From the NCBI RefSeq assembly GCF_009766005.1, contig NZ_LMUK01000024.1, positions 54,982 through 118,981 on the forward strand: DNA of 64,000 nucleotides, in the 5' to 3' direction. The notes below the pieces were generated by a model that saw nothing but the letters and a program-made list of their open reading frames with translations, did not search any database and was not told the DNA's origin. Position 1 is the stretch's first letter, and the number at the start of each line of letters is the position of its first letter. Shown one piece after another: positions 28,382 to 37,718 of this stretch. A program made the translations under genes and the position numbers. This stretch comes from Bradyrhizobium sp. S69. GTDB taxonomy: Bacteria; Pseudomonadota; Alphaproteobacteria; Rhizobiales; Xanthobacteraceae.

Positions 28382-29812
28382 TTACGCGGCGTTGAAGCCG
28401 GCGATCGCCTTGACCTCGAGGAACTCCTCGAAGCCGTATTTGCCCCATTCGCGGCCGTTGCCGGACTGCTTGTAGCCACCGAACGGCGCGGTGCGGTCGT
28501 TGGGCACGCCCTGCAGATTGACGTTGCCGGCGCGAATCTTGCGACCGACCCGGCGCGCGCTCTCGACCGTATCGGCGGAGACGTAACCGGCCAGACCGTA
28601 AGGCGTATCGTTGGCGATCCTAACTGCGTCCTCTTCGTCCTTGGCGCCTATCACCACAAGCACCGGCCCGAAGATTTCCTCGCGCGCGATGGTCATGTTC
28701 TCGGTGACATCGGCAAAGATCGTCGGACGAACGTAGAAGCCCTTGTTGACGCCTTCCGGCAGGCCGGGGCCGCCGGCCACCAAGGTGGCGCCTTCCTGGA
28801 TGCCCTTCTGGATCAGGCCCTGGATCTTGTCCCACTGGCCGCGGTTGACGACCGGACCGATGGTGGTGCCTTCGGCGCGGGGATCGCCGGCCTTGGTCTT
28901 GTCGGCGACGCCCTTGGCGATCGCGGCCACTTCCTTCATCTTCGACAGCGGCACGATCATCCGCGACGGTGCGTTGCACGACTGTCCCGAATTATTGAAC
29001 ATGTGCATCACGCCACCGGTGACCGCCTTGGTGAGGTCGGCGCCTTCGAGGATAATGTTCGGCGACTTGCCGCCCAACTCCTGGCTGACGCGCTTGACGG
29101 TCGGTGCGGCGCGCTTGGCCACATCGATGCCGGCGCGGGTCGAGCCGGTGAACGAGATCATGTCGATGTCCGGGTGCTCGCTCATCGCGGCGCCGACTTC
29201 AGGGCCGAGACCGTTGACGAGGTTGAACACGCCCTTCGGCACGCCGGCTTCATGGAGGATTTCCGCGAAGATCAAGGCCGAGGTCGGGGTGAATTCGCTC
29301 GGCTTGAGGATCATGGTGCAGCCGGCAGCGAGCGCGGGCGCAACCTTGCAGGCGATCTGGTTCAGCGGCCAGTTCCACGGCGTGATCATGCCGACGACGC
29401 CGACCGGCTCGCGCACCACGGTGGCGGTGCCGACCTGCTCTTCAAAGTGATAGTTCTTGAGAACGTCGAGGGTGGCCATGATATGGCCGAGACCGGCGCC
29501 GGCCTGCAGCTTCTCCGCCATCGGCAGCGGCGCGCCCATCTCGTCGGACACCGAAGCGCCGATATCCTTGATGCGGGTCTTATAGATGTCGATTACCTTG
29601 GTGAGCAGCGCGATGCGTTCCTCGCGAGAGGTCTGCGAGTAGGTCTCGAAGGCGCGCTTGGCGGCGGCGACCGCCTTGTCGACGTCGGCCTTGGAGCCGA
29701 GCGCAATCTCGTACATCGGCTCTTCGGTCGCCGGGTTGACGACGGGTGTGGACTTCTTGACGGCGGGATCGACCCAGGCGCCATCGATGTAGAATTGCAG
29801 GCGATTGACCAT
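28382..29812 (-). CDS. Aldehyde dehydrogenase family protein
   Basis: A 476-residue NAD(P)-dependent aldehyde dehydrogenase. The catalytic C279 is in NNSGQSCNAPSRM, the general base E245 in SQELGGKSP, and the oxyanion Asn in PWNWPLN. The frame is open to 30235 across a repeat, but the ATG at 29812 with AGAGG upstream gives a normal-length protein. The substrate is not evident; in this neighbourhood a semialdehyde from sugar-acid breakdown is possible, though separate transcription is likely. Confidence 0.9.
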   Translation of the reverse strand: MVNRLQFYIDGAWVDPAVKKSTPVVNPATEEPMYEIALGSKADVDKAVAAAKRAFETYSQTSREERIALLTKVIDIYKTRIKDIGASVSDEMGAPLPMAEKLQAGAGLGHIMATLDVLKNYHFEEQVGTATVVREPVGVVGMITPWNWPLNQIACKVAPALAAGCTMILKPSEFTPTSALIFAEILHEAGVPKGVFNLVNGLGPEVGAAMSEHPDIDMISFTGSTRAGIDVAKRAAPTVKRVSQELGGKSPNIILEGADLTKAVTGGVMHMFNNSGQSCNAPSRMIVPLSKMKEVAAIAKGVADKTKAGDPRAEGTTIGPVVNRGQWDKIQGLIQKGIQEGATLVAGGPGLPEGVNKGFYVRPTIFADVTENMTIAREEIFGPVLVVIGAKDEEDAVRIANDTPYGLAGYVSADTVESARRVGRKIRAGNVNLQGVPNDRTAPFGGYKQSGNGREWGKYGFEEFLEVKAIAGFNAA

Positions 29813-29984
29813 CGTAAACCTCTTGATTTCGGGCGATTGGTGGGGGGGAACAGATCGTTCGGCAGGCATCCTTGCACGAAAACCCGGCAAATTGAACCCG
29901 CCATATGCGGGCCACTGCACTGCAGCGCACGCTGGATATAAGGCCGCCGGTATCAGGGGCGCAAGGCGGTCGCTCGCCATTCGG

Positions 29985-30106
29985 TCGTCGTCCCGGCGCA
30001 GGCCGGGACCCAGACGCCGTGTCGTATCGTTATGGCACTGTGGCGGATGCCTTCCGCGACCATCAGCACCGGGGTTAATGGATCCCGGCCTGCGCCGGGA
30101 CGACGG
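29985..30106. repeat. Palindromic repeat, family F (copy 1)
   Basis: Ends GTCGTCCCGGCGCAGGCCGG and CCGGCCTGCGCCGGGACGAC are perfect complements, giving a long inverted repeat. Related ends occur at 60462-60583, and a single arm is at about 63908. Confidence 0.85.
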
Positions 30107-30110
30107 AAAC

Positions 30111-32477
30111 TCACACCGCCATTTTGCGGTGCCGCACCGGGGCGCCGGCGGTGAGGCTTTCGGCCGCATCGATGATGGCGTTGGCGTCGAGGCCGTAATG
30201 GCGATAGAGGTCGTCGATGGTGCCGGTCTGCCCAAAGTGCTCGACGCCGAGCGCCTCGACCCGATGCCCGCAGACGCTGCCGAGCCAGCCCAAGGCCGCC
30301 GGATGGCCGTCGATCACGGTGACGATGCCGCAATCGCGCGGCAGCGGCGCCAGCAACTTCTCGATATGGCTGAGGTGCGCCACCCCGCGGCGGTCGCGGC
30401 GCAATTGCCGCGCCGCGGTCCAGCCCGCATGTAGCCGGTCCGCCGAGGTCACCGCCAGCAGGCCGATGTCGCGACGGCTTTCGCCGATCAGGCCGATCGC
30501 CTCGATCGCTTCAGCTGCCACCGCACCAGTATAGGCGATCACGGCTTCGGCATTGGGTCCGGGCTTGCGCAACCAATAGGCGCCGTCGGTGATACCCTTT
30601 TGCAATTCGGGCGTCATGATCCGCTGCGGCTGCTCGAGGCTGCGGGTCGAGAGCCTTAAATAAACCGATCCGCCCTCGCCGGCGTCGCGCTGCATGTGCT
30701 GGAATCCCCAGGCCATGATCACGGCGAGTTCATCGACAAAGGCCGGCTCGAACGAGGCGAGCCCATCCTGCGCGATGCCGATCAGCGGCGTCGCGATCGA
30801 TTGATGCGCGCCGCCTTCCGGCGCCAGCGAGATGCCCGACGGGGTCGCCACCACCATGAAACGCGCATCCTGATAGCAGGCATAGTTCATCGCATCGAGG
30901 CCGCGCTGGATGAAGGGATCGTACAGCGTGCCGATCGGCAGCAGCCGCGCGCCGTTGATTGAATGCGACAGCCCGAGTGCCGAGAGCATGATGAACAGGT
31001 TCATCTCGGCGATGCCGAGTTCGAGGTGCTGGCCCTTTGGCGAATAATCCCAGTTGAAAGTCGAGGGGATCTTCTCCTGCCGAAACAGATCGTGGTTCTC
31101 CGCCTTGGCAAACAGCCCGCGGCGGTTGACCCAGCCGCCAAGATTGGTCGACACCGTGACGTCGGGCGAAGTCGTGACGATGCGCGACGCCAGTTCGGTA
31201 TTCTCGCGCGCCAGTTCGTTGAGCACGAGGCCAAACCCCTGCTGCGTCGACATCTGCGGCGCCGGTTTGAAGGCAAGCCGCTCCGGCACCTCGATCAAGG
31301 GGGCGGTCAGGCGACGGCGACCTTCGCGGTTGAACGGCGCCTGCGCCAGGAACGCTTCGAGTTCCGCCGGGTCCTGCGCCAGTCCCTCGAATTTCTCCCA
31401 CTCGTGACCAGGGCGGATGTTCTGGCTGCTGCGCCATTTTTCCATCTGCGTCACCGTCATCAGGCCGGCATGATTGTCCTTGTGGCCCTGCATCGGCAGG
31501 CCGACGCCTTTGATGGTGTAAGCGATGAAGCAGACCGGGCGGTCATGGTCGATCGACTCAAAGGCGTCGATCATGCTGACCATGTCGTGGCCACCGAGGT
31601 TCGACATCAGCGCCAGCAACTCGTCGTCGCTGCGGCGGTCGATCAATTGCGTGACCTGGCCCTGATCACCGATATCGTCGTGCAGATGTTTCCGGAACGC
31701 AGCACCGCCCTGAAAGCACAGCGCCGCGTACATCTGGTTCGGGCAATTGTCGATCCAGGCCTTCAGCGCCTCACCGCCAGGTTCGGCGAACGCCGCGCGC
31801 ATCAAGCGGCCGTATTTCACGATCACCACATCCCAACCAAAGTTGCGGAACATGGATTCGAATTTCTCCCACAGACCCTCGCGCACCACCGCATCCAGGC
31901 TCTGCCGGTTGTAGTCGACCACCCACCAGGTGTTGCGCAGGCCGTGCTTCCAGCCCTCGAGCAGCGCCTCGAAGATATTGCCCTCGTCCATCTCGGCATC
32001 GCCGACCAGCGCGATCATGCGGCCCTCGGGCCGGTCCTTCATCCAGCCATGCGCCTTGACGTAATCCTGCACCAGCGAGGCGAACAAGGTCTGCGCGACG
32101 CCGAGACCGACCGAGCCGGTGGAGAAATCGACGTCGTCGGTATCCTTGGTGCGCGACGGATAGGACTGCGCGCCTTTAAAACCGCGAAAATTTTCCAGCT
32201 TGTCGCGGGTCTGGTGCCCGAACAGATACTGGATGGCGTGAAACACCGGGCTCGCATGCGGCTTCACCGCGACGCGGTCTTCCGGCCGCAGCACCGAGAA
32301 GTACAAGGCCGACATGATGTTGGCGAGCGAGGCCGACGACGCCTGATGTCCGCCGACCTTGAGGCCGTCGACATTGGGCCGGATATGGTTGGCGTGGTGG
32401 ATGGTCCACGACGACAGCCACAGCACTTTGCGGGCCAGCGCGGACAACAGCTCCAGACGTGCGGATTCGGCGGGCAT
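30111..32477 (-). CDS. Transketolase-like / homodimeric pyruvate dehydrogenase E1-type protein
   Basis: A 788-residue thiamine-diphosphate enzyme of the AceE/MdeB type. Features are HHANHIRPNVDGLKVGGHQASSAS near the N-terminus, the ThDP/Mg motif GDAEMDEGNIFEALLEGW...YNRQ, and a C-terminal pyrimidine-binding domain (ELGIAEMNLFIMLSALGLSHS). It is shorter than enteric AceE (~890). A divergent Lrp-type regulator recalls the mdeB/mdeR arrangement of Pseudomonas putida, where MdeB is an E1-like 2-ketobutyrate dehydrogenase. No E2 or E3 gene is nearby, so the acceptor complex is unknown. I place the start at the ATG at 32477; the frame is open to 32543. Confidence 0.82.
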   Translation of the reverse strand: MPAESARLELLSALARKVLWLSSWTIHHANHIRPNVDGLKVGGHQASSASLANIMSALYFSVLRPEDRVAVKPHASPVFHAIQYLFGHQTRDKLENFRGFKGAQSYPSRTKDTDDVDFSTGSVGLGVAQTLFASLVQDYVKAHGWMKDRPEGRMIALVGDAEMDEGNIFEALLEGWKHGLRNTWWVVDYNRQSLDAVVREGLWEKFESMFRNFGWDVVIVKYGRLMRAAFAEPGGEALKAWIDNCPNQMYAALCFQGGAAFRKHLHDDIGDQGQVTQLIDRRSDDELLALMSNLGGHDMVSMIDAFESIDHDRPVCFIAYTIKGVGLPMQGHKDNHAGLMTVTQMEKWRSSQNIRPGHEWEKFEGLAQDPAELEAFLAQAPFNREGRRRLTAPLIEVPERLAFKPAPQMSTQQGFGLVLNELARENTELASRIVTTSPDVTVSTNLGGWVNRRGLFAKAENHDLFRQEKIPSTFNWDYSPKGQHLELGIAEMNLFIMLSALGLSHSINGARLLPIGTLYDPFIQRGLDAMNYACYQDARFMVVATPSGISLAPEGGAHQSIATPLIGIAQDGLASFEPAFVDELAVIMAWGFQHMQRDAGEGGSVYLRLSTRSLEQPQRIMTPELQKGITDGAYWLRKPGPNAEAVIAYTGAVAAEAIEAIGLIGESRRDIGLLAVTSADRLHAGWTAARQLRRDRRGVAHLSHIEKLLAPLPRDCGIVTVIDGHPAALGWLGSVCGHRVEALGVEHFGQTGTIDDLYRHYGLDANAIIDAAESLTAGAPVRHRKMAV

Positions 32478-32542
32478 GAGGGTGCTCCGGACAGGGTGGT
32501 CTGACCCTGATTTTAGCGGGGCCGAGGGCGCTAGAAATCTCA

Positions 32543-32569
32543 AATAATCGCGACATACCGGCGATTATT
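32543..32569. promoter_or_regulatory. Perfect inverted repeat, probable Lrp/AsnC operator
   Basis: Arms AATAATCGC and GCGATTATT, 9 bp each and perfectly complementary, flank a 9-base spacer. The site is in the 137-base divergent gap between the E1-like gene and the Lrp-type regulator, 46 bases before the regulator ATG. It is AT-rich, as Lrp-family sites usually are, and is placed to control both genes. Confidence 0.65.
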
Positions 32570-32614
32570 GGGATAAATTACCACTCAGAGGCCAAAACCC
32601 GAGAGTTCATCCCA

Positions 32615-33076
32615 ATGCACACGCTTGATACCATCGACCGCAAGATTCTCAGCCTGCTGCAATCCGACAGCCGCACCACCATGGCGGAGCTGGCCGACAA
32701 GGTCGGCCTGTCGGTGTCGCCCTGCCACCGCCGGGTCAAGCTGATGGAGGAGCGCGGCGTGATCACGCGCTACATCGCCACCGTCGACCAGAAATCGCTC
32801 GGACTTCACGTCAGCGTCTTCATCTCGATCAAACTGGCGCGGCAGAAGGAAGAAGACCTCAATCGCTTCGCCAAGGCGATCTCGAAATGGGACGAGGTGC
32901 TGGAGTGCTACCTGATGACCGGCAACCGCGACTACCTGCTGCGCGTCGTCGCCGCCGACCTGTCGTCGTATGAGGCGTTCTTGAAAAACAAACTGACGAG
33001 GCTCGACGGCATCGCCTCGATCGAGTCGAGTTTTGCGCTGAGCCAGGTGAAATACTCGATCGCGCTGCCGGTTTGA
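32615..33076 (+). CDS. Lrp/AsnC family transcriptional regulator
   Basis: A 153-residue feast/famine regulator. The N-terminal HTH is LDTIDRKILSLLQSDSRTTMAELADKVGLSVSPCHRRVKLMEERGVI, and the C-terminal RAM effector-binding domain includes VLECYLMTGNRDYLLRVVAADLSSYEAFL. It probably senses an amino acid or 2-oxo acid and controls the divergent E1-like gene and itself through the inverted repeat between them. Confidence 0.93.
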   Translation: MHTLDTIDRKILSLLQSDSRTTMAELADKVGLSVSPCHRRVKLMEERGVITRYIATVDQKSLGLHVSVFISIKLARQKEEDLNRFAKAISKWDEVLECYLMTGNRDYLLRVVAADLSSYEAFLKNKLTRLDGIASIESSFALSQVKYSIALPV

Positions 33077-33079
33077 TTC

Positions 33080-33170
33080 TCACTCTCCCGCGGAGGGGCC
33101 CGAGACGAGCGAAGCTCGTTCGTGGGTCGGCTCGCATGACCGCAGCGAAATGCGAGACGCGTAGGGTGGA
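33080..33170. repeat. Truncated family-D-like repeat
   Basis: CTCTCCCGCGGAGGGGCCC and GGCTCGCATGACC...AATGCGAGACG resemble the interior of the repeat at 15709-15880 but lack its right end. The gap to 33291 holds nothing else I recognise. Confidence 0.5.
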
Positions 33171-33291
33171 AATATTCCGGCAAACAGGCTGGACAGGCAA
33201 ATCAGCCGATCGAGCGACGGCGCAGCCGACTACTGCAAGTTCACGTCCAGGAAAAGCGCCCATTCCCGCAGAGTTCCTGGCGCCGGCCCTG

Positions 33292-34869
33292 TTAACGGCA
33301 TCGCGGATCATCGGGTGCCGTGAGAACGCCCGTGCCATCCTCCGGCATGTACCAGGCTTGCGTCTTGGGAACCGGAATCTGTCCAATCGCTACCGCAGGC
33401 ACGGTCACGGCCGTGTAGCATGGCGGCAATTCGTCCAGGCTCATGGTCCGTAAAGCTTCTTGTGGCGTACGGCCATCAAGGCGCTTCAGGAAGCCCGGCT
33501 CATCAATCAATCGCTGGAATGCACCGGTATTGGCAACCGTCACAGTGACAGGCGTTCCTTCGAGATCGACACGCCATGGCTCTTCAAACTGATGGGTGTG
33601 GCCATAAATGAAAACCCGCATCGATTTGTAGGTCGCCTGACGATCGGCGAGATGCTTTGCCATCACCTTGCTCTTGGAAGAGAGAAAATGCTCGGCGATG
33701 CTTCCGAGCTGGAGATTCCAGCAAATATGATCTTTCTCGTATACGGCGATCATATCGCAAAGCTGCTGTACTTCCGCATCCGGGAGGTTTTGTTTGTCGT
33801 TTGCCAGTTTGGTCAATTCCGATTTGATCGCCTGAGCATCCGGGTCGTCCTTCTCCAACTGCAACCTGAGAGGATCGTCCTTTGGCAGCGCGTACAAGAA
33901 GAGCATTGCACCCTTCTCGCGTCCCATCGCCAGGTCCCAGTCGACCTTGCCGGCGGGCGGCTTACCAAGCATGACTGACTTCTGTCGCAACGACGTCTCC
34001 AGCAAATTGAAGGTCAGCAATCTGGCGACGTCGGAGGCTGATCCCCAGAGTCCGCGATCTGCAGCACGATACCGTGCGCCCGCGGTCTCCGGGCTAAGAT
34101 TGTCGATGATCGAATATGTCTTCTCCTGGCTATTGAACAATCGCTGGACGAACAACTCTCCCCATGGGCGGACAATGTAGTCCTTGCCATCGACATGGCG
34201 CGAAATTGTCGGCCACGTTGCATACTTGTTCACATCCTGGCCGATCTGGTTTCCGTGCTCGGCCACAATCCGGCCGTCGCTTGAAACCCACACACCATCC
34301 GTCACGAGGTTGATGCGGCCACTGTCGGCGTTCAGTGCCGTACCCAAAGGCTTCCATACCGCGCCGTACCGCAGAGTCGAATCGTGGTTGCCGACGATGA
34401 TGTGGAGCCGATTTTCGCCGCGTTCCGCAAATGCACGCAATATGCCTATGTCCTCGGCGTGCTCGGACACCACTTTCCCGACCAGCGCAGCCATTTCGTC
34501 GATACTGCACCCAAGATCGGCGCTAACCCCATCGCATTTGATCTCGGCCGGTGGCTGCCAGAGTTCAAGAAAGTCGCCGACGATCACCAAGTCCACACGC
34601 TGCCCGCCGTCCTGCGCAATCTTGTTCAGAAATCCCTCAAGCGCCTTTGGCCAGCGGAAATCTTCGGTTGGATCCCAACCGCCTGCCGGTTCCTTGCCGA
34701 CGCCAAAATGCAAGTCGCTGATGAACACGCTATATCGCGCCGAAGTCGCGGGCGACTGATAGGGAACCTGCGCCACCATCGGCGATGGACTTCCATCATC
34801 GGCCCGCACTGCCATCGGACCGGCCAGGATCATAACGACGATGAAAGTTGCGATGCGGGAAAAACTCAT
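33292..34869 (-). CDS. Exported calcineurin-like metallophosphoesterase
   Basis: A 525-residue protein with a signal peptide (ATFIVVMILAGPMAVRA). The full metallophosphoesterase motif set is present: SDLHFG (D52, H54), GDFLELW (D99), GNHD (161-163), AEHGNQ (H205) and YGHTH (H424, H426). The two-metal active site is therefore intact and the enzyme should act in the periplasm on a phosphomonoester or -diester; the substrate is unknown. A ~200-residue insert separates the fourth and fifth motifs. The ATG follows the CHAT gene stop by 15 bases, after AGGTGCCAT, so the two form an operon. GC is visibly lower than in flanking genes. Confidence 0.88.
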   Translation of the reverse strand: MSFSRIATFIVVMILAGPMAVRADDGSPSPMVAQVPYQSPATSARYSVFISDLHFGVGKEPAGGWDPTEDFRWPKALEGFLNKIAQDGGQRVDLVIVGDFLELWQPPAEIKCDGVSADLGCSIDEMAALVGKVVSEHAEDIGILRAFAERGENRLHIIVGNHDSTLRYGAVWKPLGTALNADSGRINLVTDGVWVSSDGRIVAEHGNQIGQDVNKYATWPTISRHVDGKDYIVRPWGELFVQRLFNSQEKTYSIIDNLSPETAGARYRAADRGLWGSASDVARLLTFNLLETSLRQKSVMLGKPPAGKVDWDLAMGREKGAMLFLYALPKDDPLRLQLEKDDPDAQAIKSELTKLANDKQNLPDAEVQQLCDMIAVYEKDHICWNLQLGSIAEHFLSSKSKVMAKHLADRQATYKSMRVFIYGHTHQFEEPWRVDLEGTPVTVTVANTGAFQRLIDEPGFLKRLDGRTPQEALRTMSLDELPPCYTAVTVPAVAIGQIPVPKTQAWYMPEDGTGVLTAPDDPRCR

Positions 34870-34884
34870 ATGGCACCTGCAAAG

Positions 34885-37602
34885 CTAGGGTTGCGGAGCA
34901 CACAATTTGATGGCGGGATTGCCGAGCAGAACATATTCGAGGCCAAGCTCGCCATATTCTCCATCGGTCTTGTCCTTGAACTTCTGCGCCGTTCGCGCGA
35001 TCGCCCTGTCGAACACTTGAAGGATGGTGGGGGGTGGCTTGTTTGGCGACGTTTCCGCAACGACCTCGGCGAATGAGCTGGCAAAGACCACGCCATAGCC
35101 GGCGTCGATCGTGAACGGTGAAGCGATCAATGTATCGATTCCTTGCTCGTTCAGCCTCTGCAGTAAGGCTGCATTCCTGCCCTTCGCGGATGCAGCAGAA
35201 CAAGCGGCAAAAATCCCCACGCTTCCCGGAGGGAAATTCTTCGCGATGTCCTGCGGCATGATGTGGTCGGTCGATTGCCCAAACCACATGACGCCTTCGT
35301 CCTGATGGGCCAGCACAACCAAACCGACCGCAGGGGGCGATGTGCTCACCAACGGAACAGGCGGATCGGCCGCGGCCGCGAGGTACTCCCGCAACTTTTT
35401 TATGTCCAAAATTCGCGCTCCCGGAAGTTTGGCTGGAAAGAAACCAGGCGGCATGATCGTGTCGGACACGTTTTCGAGTCCATCCGGAACTGCGAACATC
35501 CAATCGCCGATACACTTGTCCCGGGATGGATAACGCTCCAGCGCCATCGGCTGGACAACGATGATCGGCCGATCAAGTACCGCGCCGTCGCCCTTCGCAC
35601 CGAGAATTCCGAGCGGAACATATATGCTGCGGTTCTGGCCGCCGGCGATGTCCGAGGCGACACGCACGACGACAACGGGCGAGCCTTGGGCTTCCCGCAC
35701 GATAGCCTTGAACGCCGCCAGCGCGTTTTTGGCGTCCGCCTCCGTTGAATTCCCTGGCTTCGTCGCAAAAAGAACCTTTGAAAGTTCCTGAGCCACACGC
35801 ACATAGCTTCCGGGCTTCTTGTCGGCCGAATCCTTGCGAGCCTGCAAAATCTCGTTCTGGAAGTAATCGGTCGTCAGGAACTCCACGACGCTCGACGCAG
35901 TCTGCCACCCGTAAACAGATTGGTTCTTTCCCGGCCGGCCGTCGACAAAGACGGCCATGCTGTACGAATAAAAATCAAAGATATGAAGCGCTGCAGACGC
36001 GGTGGTAGATGCGCCAGAACCTTCCATTCCGAGCGATACTTCGCGCAACGAGTCTAACCCGCCCGATAGCGCATTAGCTTGCTTCGGATCGGCGCTGTCA
36101 CATACGGGCGCCGACGTACTGGTCTCACCTATCGACACACGCTGCACCAGGTGATCGAGTGGGACAAGTCCCTTGAAGATTGCGAACGCGATCGTCGCAC
36201 AGCCTTTCGACTCCGCCGTGACTGTGACCTGGATGCTGCCCGCGTTGCCCTGCTTCGAAAGCTCATCGATGATGATGGAGCCATCGTGATATTGCTTTGC
36301 CGCTTCCGTATTCGGTTGGCGCAATTTCCGAAGATCGACCTTCATCAAATAGGAATCCTTGCCATCCGCCAATCGCAATCCCGACCCTTCCGGTACCATC
36401 GGCTTGATGTTCAGGATTATCTCGGGCGTGCTGAGGTCGTTGATCGTGGCCTCGAATGCCCTGTCGACCTTTGCTCCCGAAGACTCCGGCTTGGCGCGAA
36501 GCGCCGCATAATCGAACGCGGCGACATCCAGCGTGAGGGTATAGGTGCTGTTTGCAATCAAGTTGTTCGAGGCCGGTCCGGTACCGCCGACAAACCAGCT
36601 ATTCCAGTAGGCCGACGTGTTGAGCGGCTGTATTGTCTCTGCTGTCGCAGTGGGTACTTGAGGTAGAGGAAAATTGGGACCGACGGGCTTTGGTCCCGAC
36701 AAATCACCCGGTCCGACCGGCGATCCCGGCAGCGCGATATCAATCGGGAATTCGAAGGGATTTGAACTCTTCGGTATCCGTGGCGCGACGATTACAAGCT
36801 CGCCAGAAGGCGCGATGGTTGCAAGCTCACCAGAATCAGTGAACAAACCGCCTAATGTACCGGGCGTTGCCAGCTTGCCGATAACCGGCCCTGCTCCGAG
36901 GTGGATCGATGGCACCCTCACAGACGGCGCAGCGATAACCACATTGCTATTCGAAGAGGAGGACGGCAACGCGAGCCGCCCTTGTGCGAACCTACCCGAG
37001 GTCGGAGCGACCGGCGGCTGTATCGACAAGTCTGGCAGCCGACTGATGTTCGCGCCAGCCTTGCTTTCGGGCAACGGAAGGCCGTGGGATGGCGGTGCAG
37101 AAACGGTCGGGCCAGGTTGAGGTGGCCCGGGCGACAATGGAGTGGAAGGCTTCGTTACGACATCCGGCAGCGCCGGTCGCTGCGGCGGAGCACCCAGGAC
37201 CACTTTGGTCTCTCGCGGCAGCTTGAATACAACGCTTGATTCAAGGATAGGCAGCAAAACGGCCGGCAGCAGTAGGCATGCGCCGGCGACAAGGCACAAT
37301 CCAACCGCAGCACCCAAGGCAATCCAGCGTCGGTCGTACCAACCAGAGCGGAGGACGATCGGCACCACCAGGGCAAGGTGCAGGACTAACGACAGTGCGA
37401 AGAAACCTGGAGAAAACGCGAGACCGAACAGGTCCAGCACAAAGCTTTCGGACGCGACCAATGCCACGCAAGCAAAAACGCAACCTGTCCCTATAAGGAC
37501 GGCCCTCAAAGGAGATACCGACGGTCGCGCTTCGATGGCCCGGCTGTCCGACACGGTGAACTCGCAATAAATAAAGCAAAAAATAATTTGGGAGACTGGC
37601 AC
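34885..37602 (-). CDS. Membrane-anchored CHAT-domain (caspase-like) protein
   Basis: A protein of up to 905 residues. Three N-terminal membrane segments (~32-54, 60-84, 92-120) have positive charges before the first and between the second and third, placing the rest in the periplasm. A Pro-rich stretch (~135-200), a Ser/Gly/Ala-rich region and a beta-rich middle follow. The C-terminus is a CHAT peptidase: H766 in LAHQDEGV, C801 in FAACSAAS, and the closing EYVLLGNPAIKL. The GTG at 37602 is the longest start; a GTG at 37554 (VSDSRAIEA) is a good alternative. It is the first gene of a two-gene operon with the exported phosphoesterase. Function is unknown. Confidence 0.85.
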   Translation of the reverse strand: MPVSQIIFCFIYCEFTVSDSRAIEARPSVSPLRAVLIGTGCVFACVALVASESFVLDLFGLAFSPGFFALSLVLHLALVVPIVLRSGWYDRRWIALGAAVGLCLVAGACLLLPAVLLPILESSVVFKLPRETKVVLGAPPQRPALPDVVTKPSTPLSPGPPQPGPTVSAPPSHGLPLPESKAGANISRLPDLSIQPPVAPTSGRFAQGRLALPSSSSNSNVVIAAPSVRVPSIHLGAGPVIGKLATPGTLGGLFTDSGELATIAPSGELVIVAPRIPKSSNPFEFPIDIALPGSPVGPGDLSGPKPVGPNFPLPQVPTATAETIQPLNTSAYWNSWFVGGTGPASNNLIANSTYTLTLDVAAFDYAALRAKPESSGAKVDRAFEATINDLSTPEIILNIKPMVPEGSGLRLADGKDSYLMKVDLRKLRQPNTEAAKQYHDGSIIIDELSKQGNAGSIQVTVTAESKGCATIAFAIFKGLVPLDHLVQRVSIGETSTSAPVCDSADPKQANALSGGLDSLREVSLGMEGSGASTTASAALHIFDFYSYSMAVFVDGRPGKNQSVYGWQTASSVVEFLTTDYFQNEILQARKDSADKKPGSYVRVAQELSKVLFATKPGNSTEADAKNALAAFKAIVREAQGSPVVVVRVASDIAGGQNRSIYVPLGILGAKGDGAVLDRPIIVVQPMALERYPSRDKCIGDWMFAVPDGLENVSDTIMPPGFFPAKLPGARILDIKKLREYLAAAADPPVPLVSTSPPAVGLVVLAHQDEGVMWFGQSTDHIMPQDIAKNFPPGSVGIFAACSAASAKGRNAALLQRLNEQGIDTLIASPFTIDAGYGVVFASSFAEVVAETSPNKPPPTILQVFDRAIARTAQKFKDKTDGEYGELGLEYVLLGNPAIKLCAPQP

Positions 37603-37718
37603 AGGAAACTCGAACCGTCTACCTCTACGTGTAATCGATCGTTCGAACCAGCGTATCGACGTCGAGCACGCTTCAGCCGCGAACGAGCACTTAGCCCATG
37701 TAGATCACCCGCCCCCGC

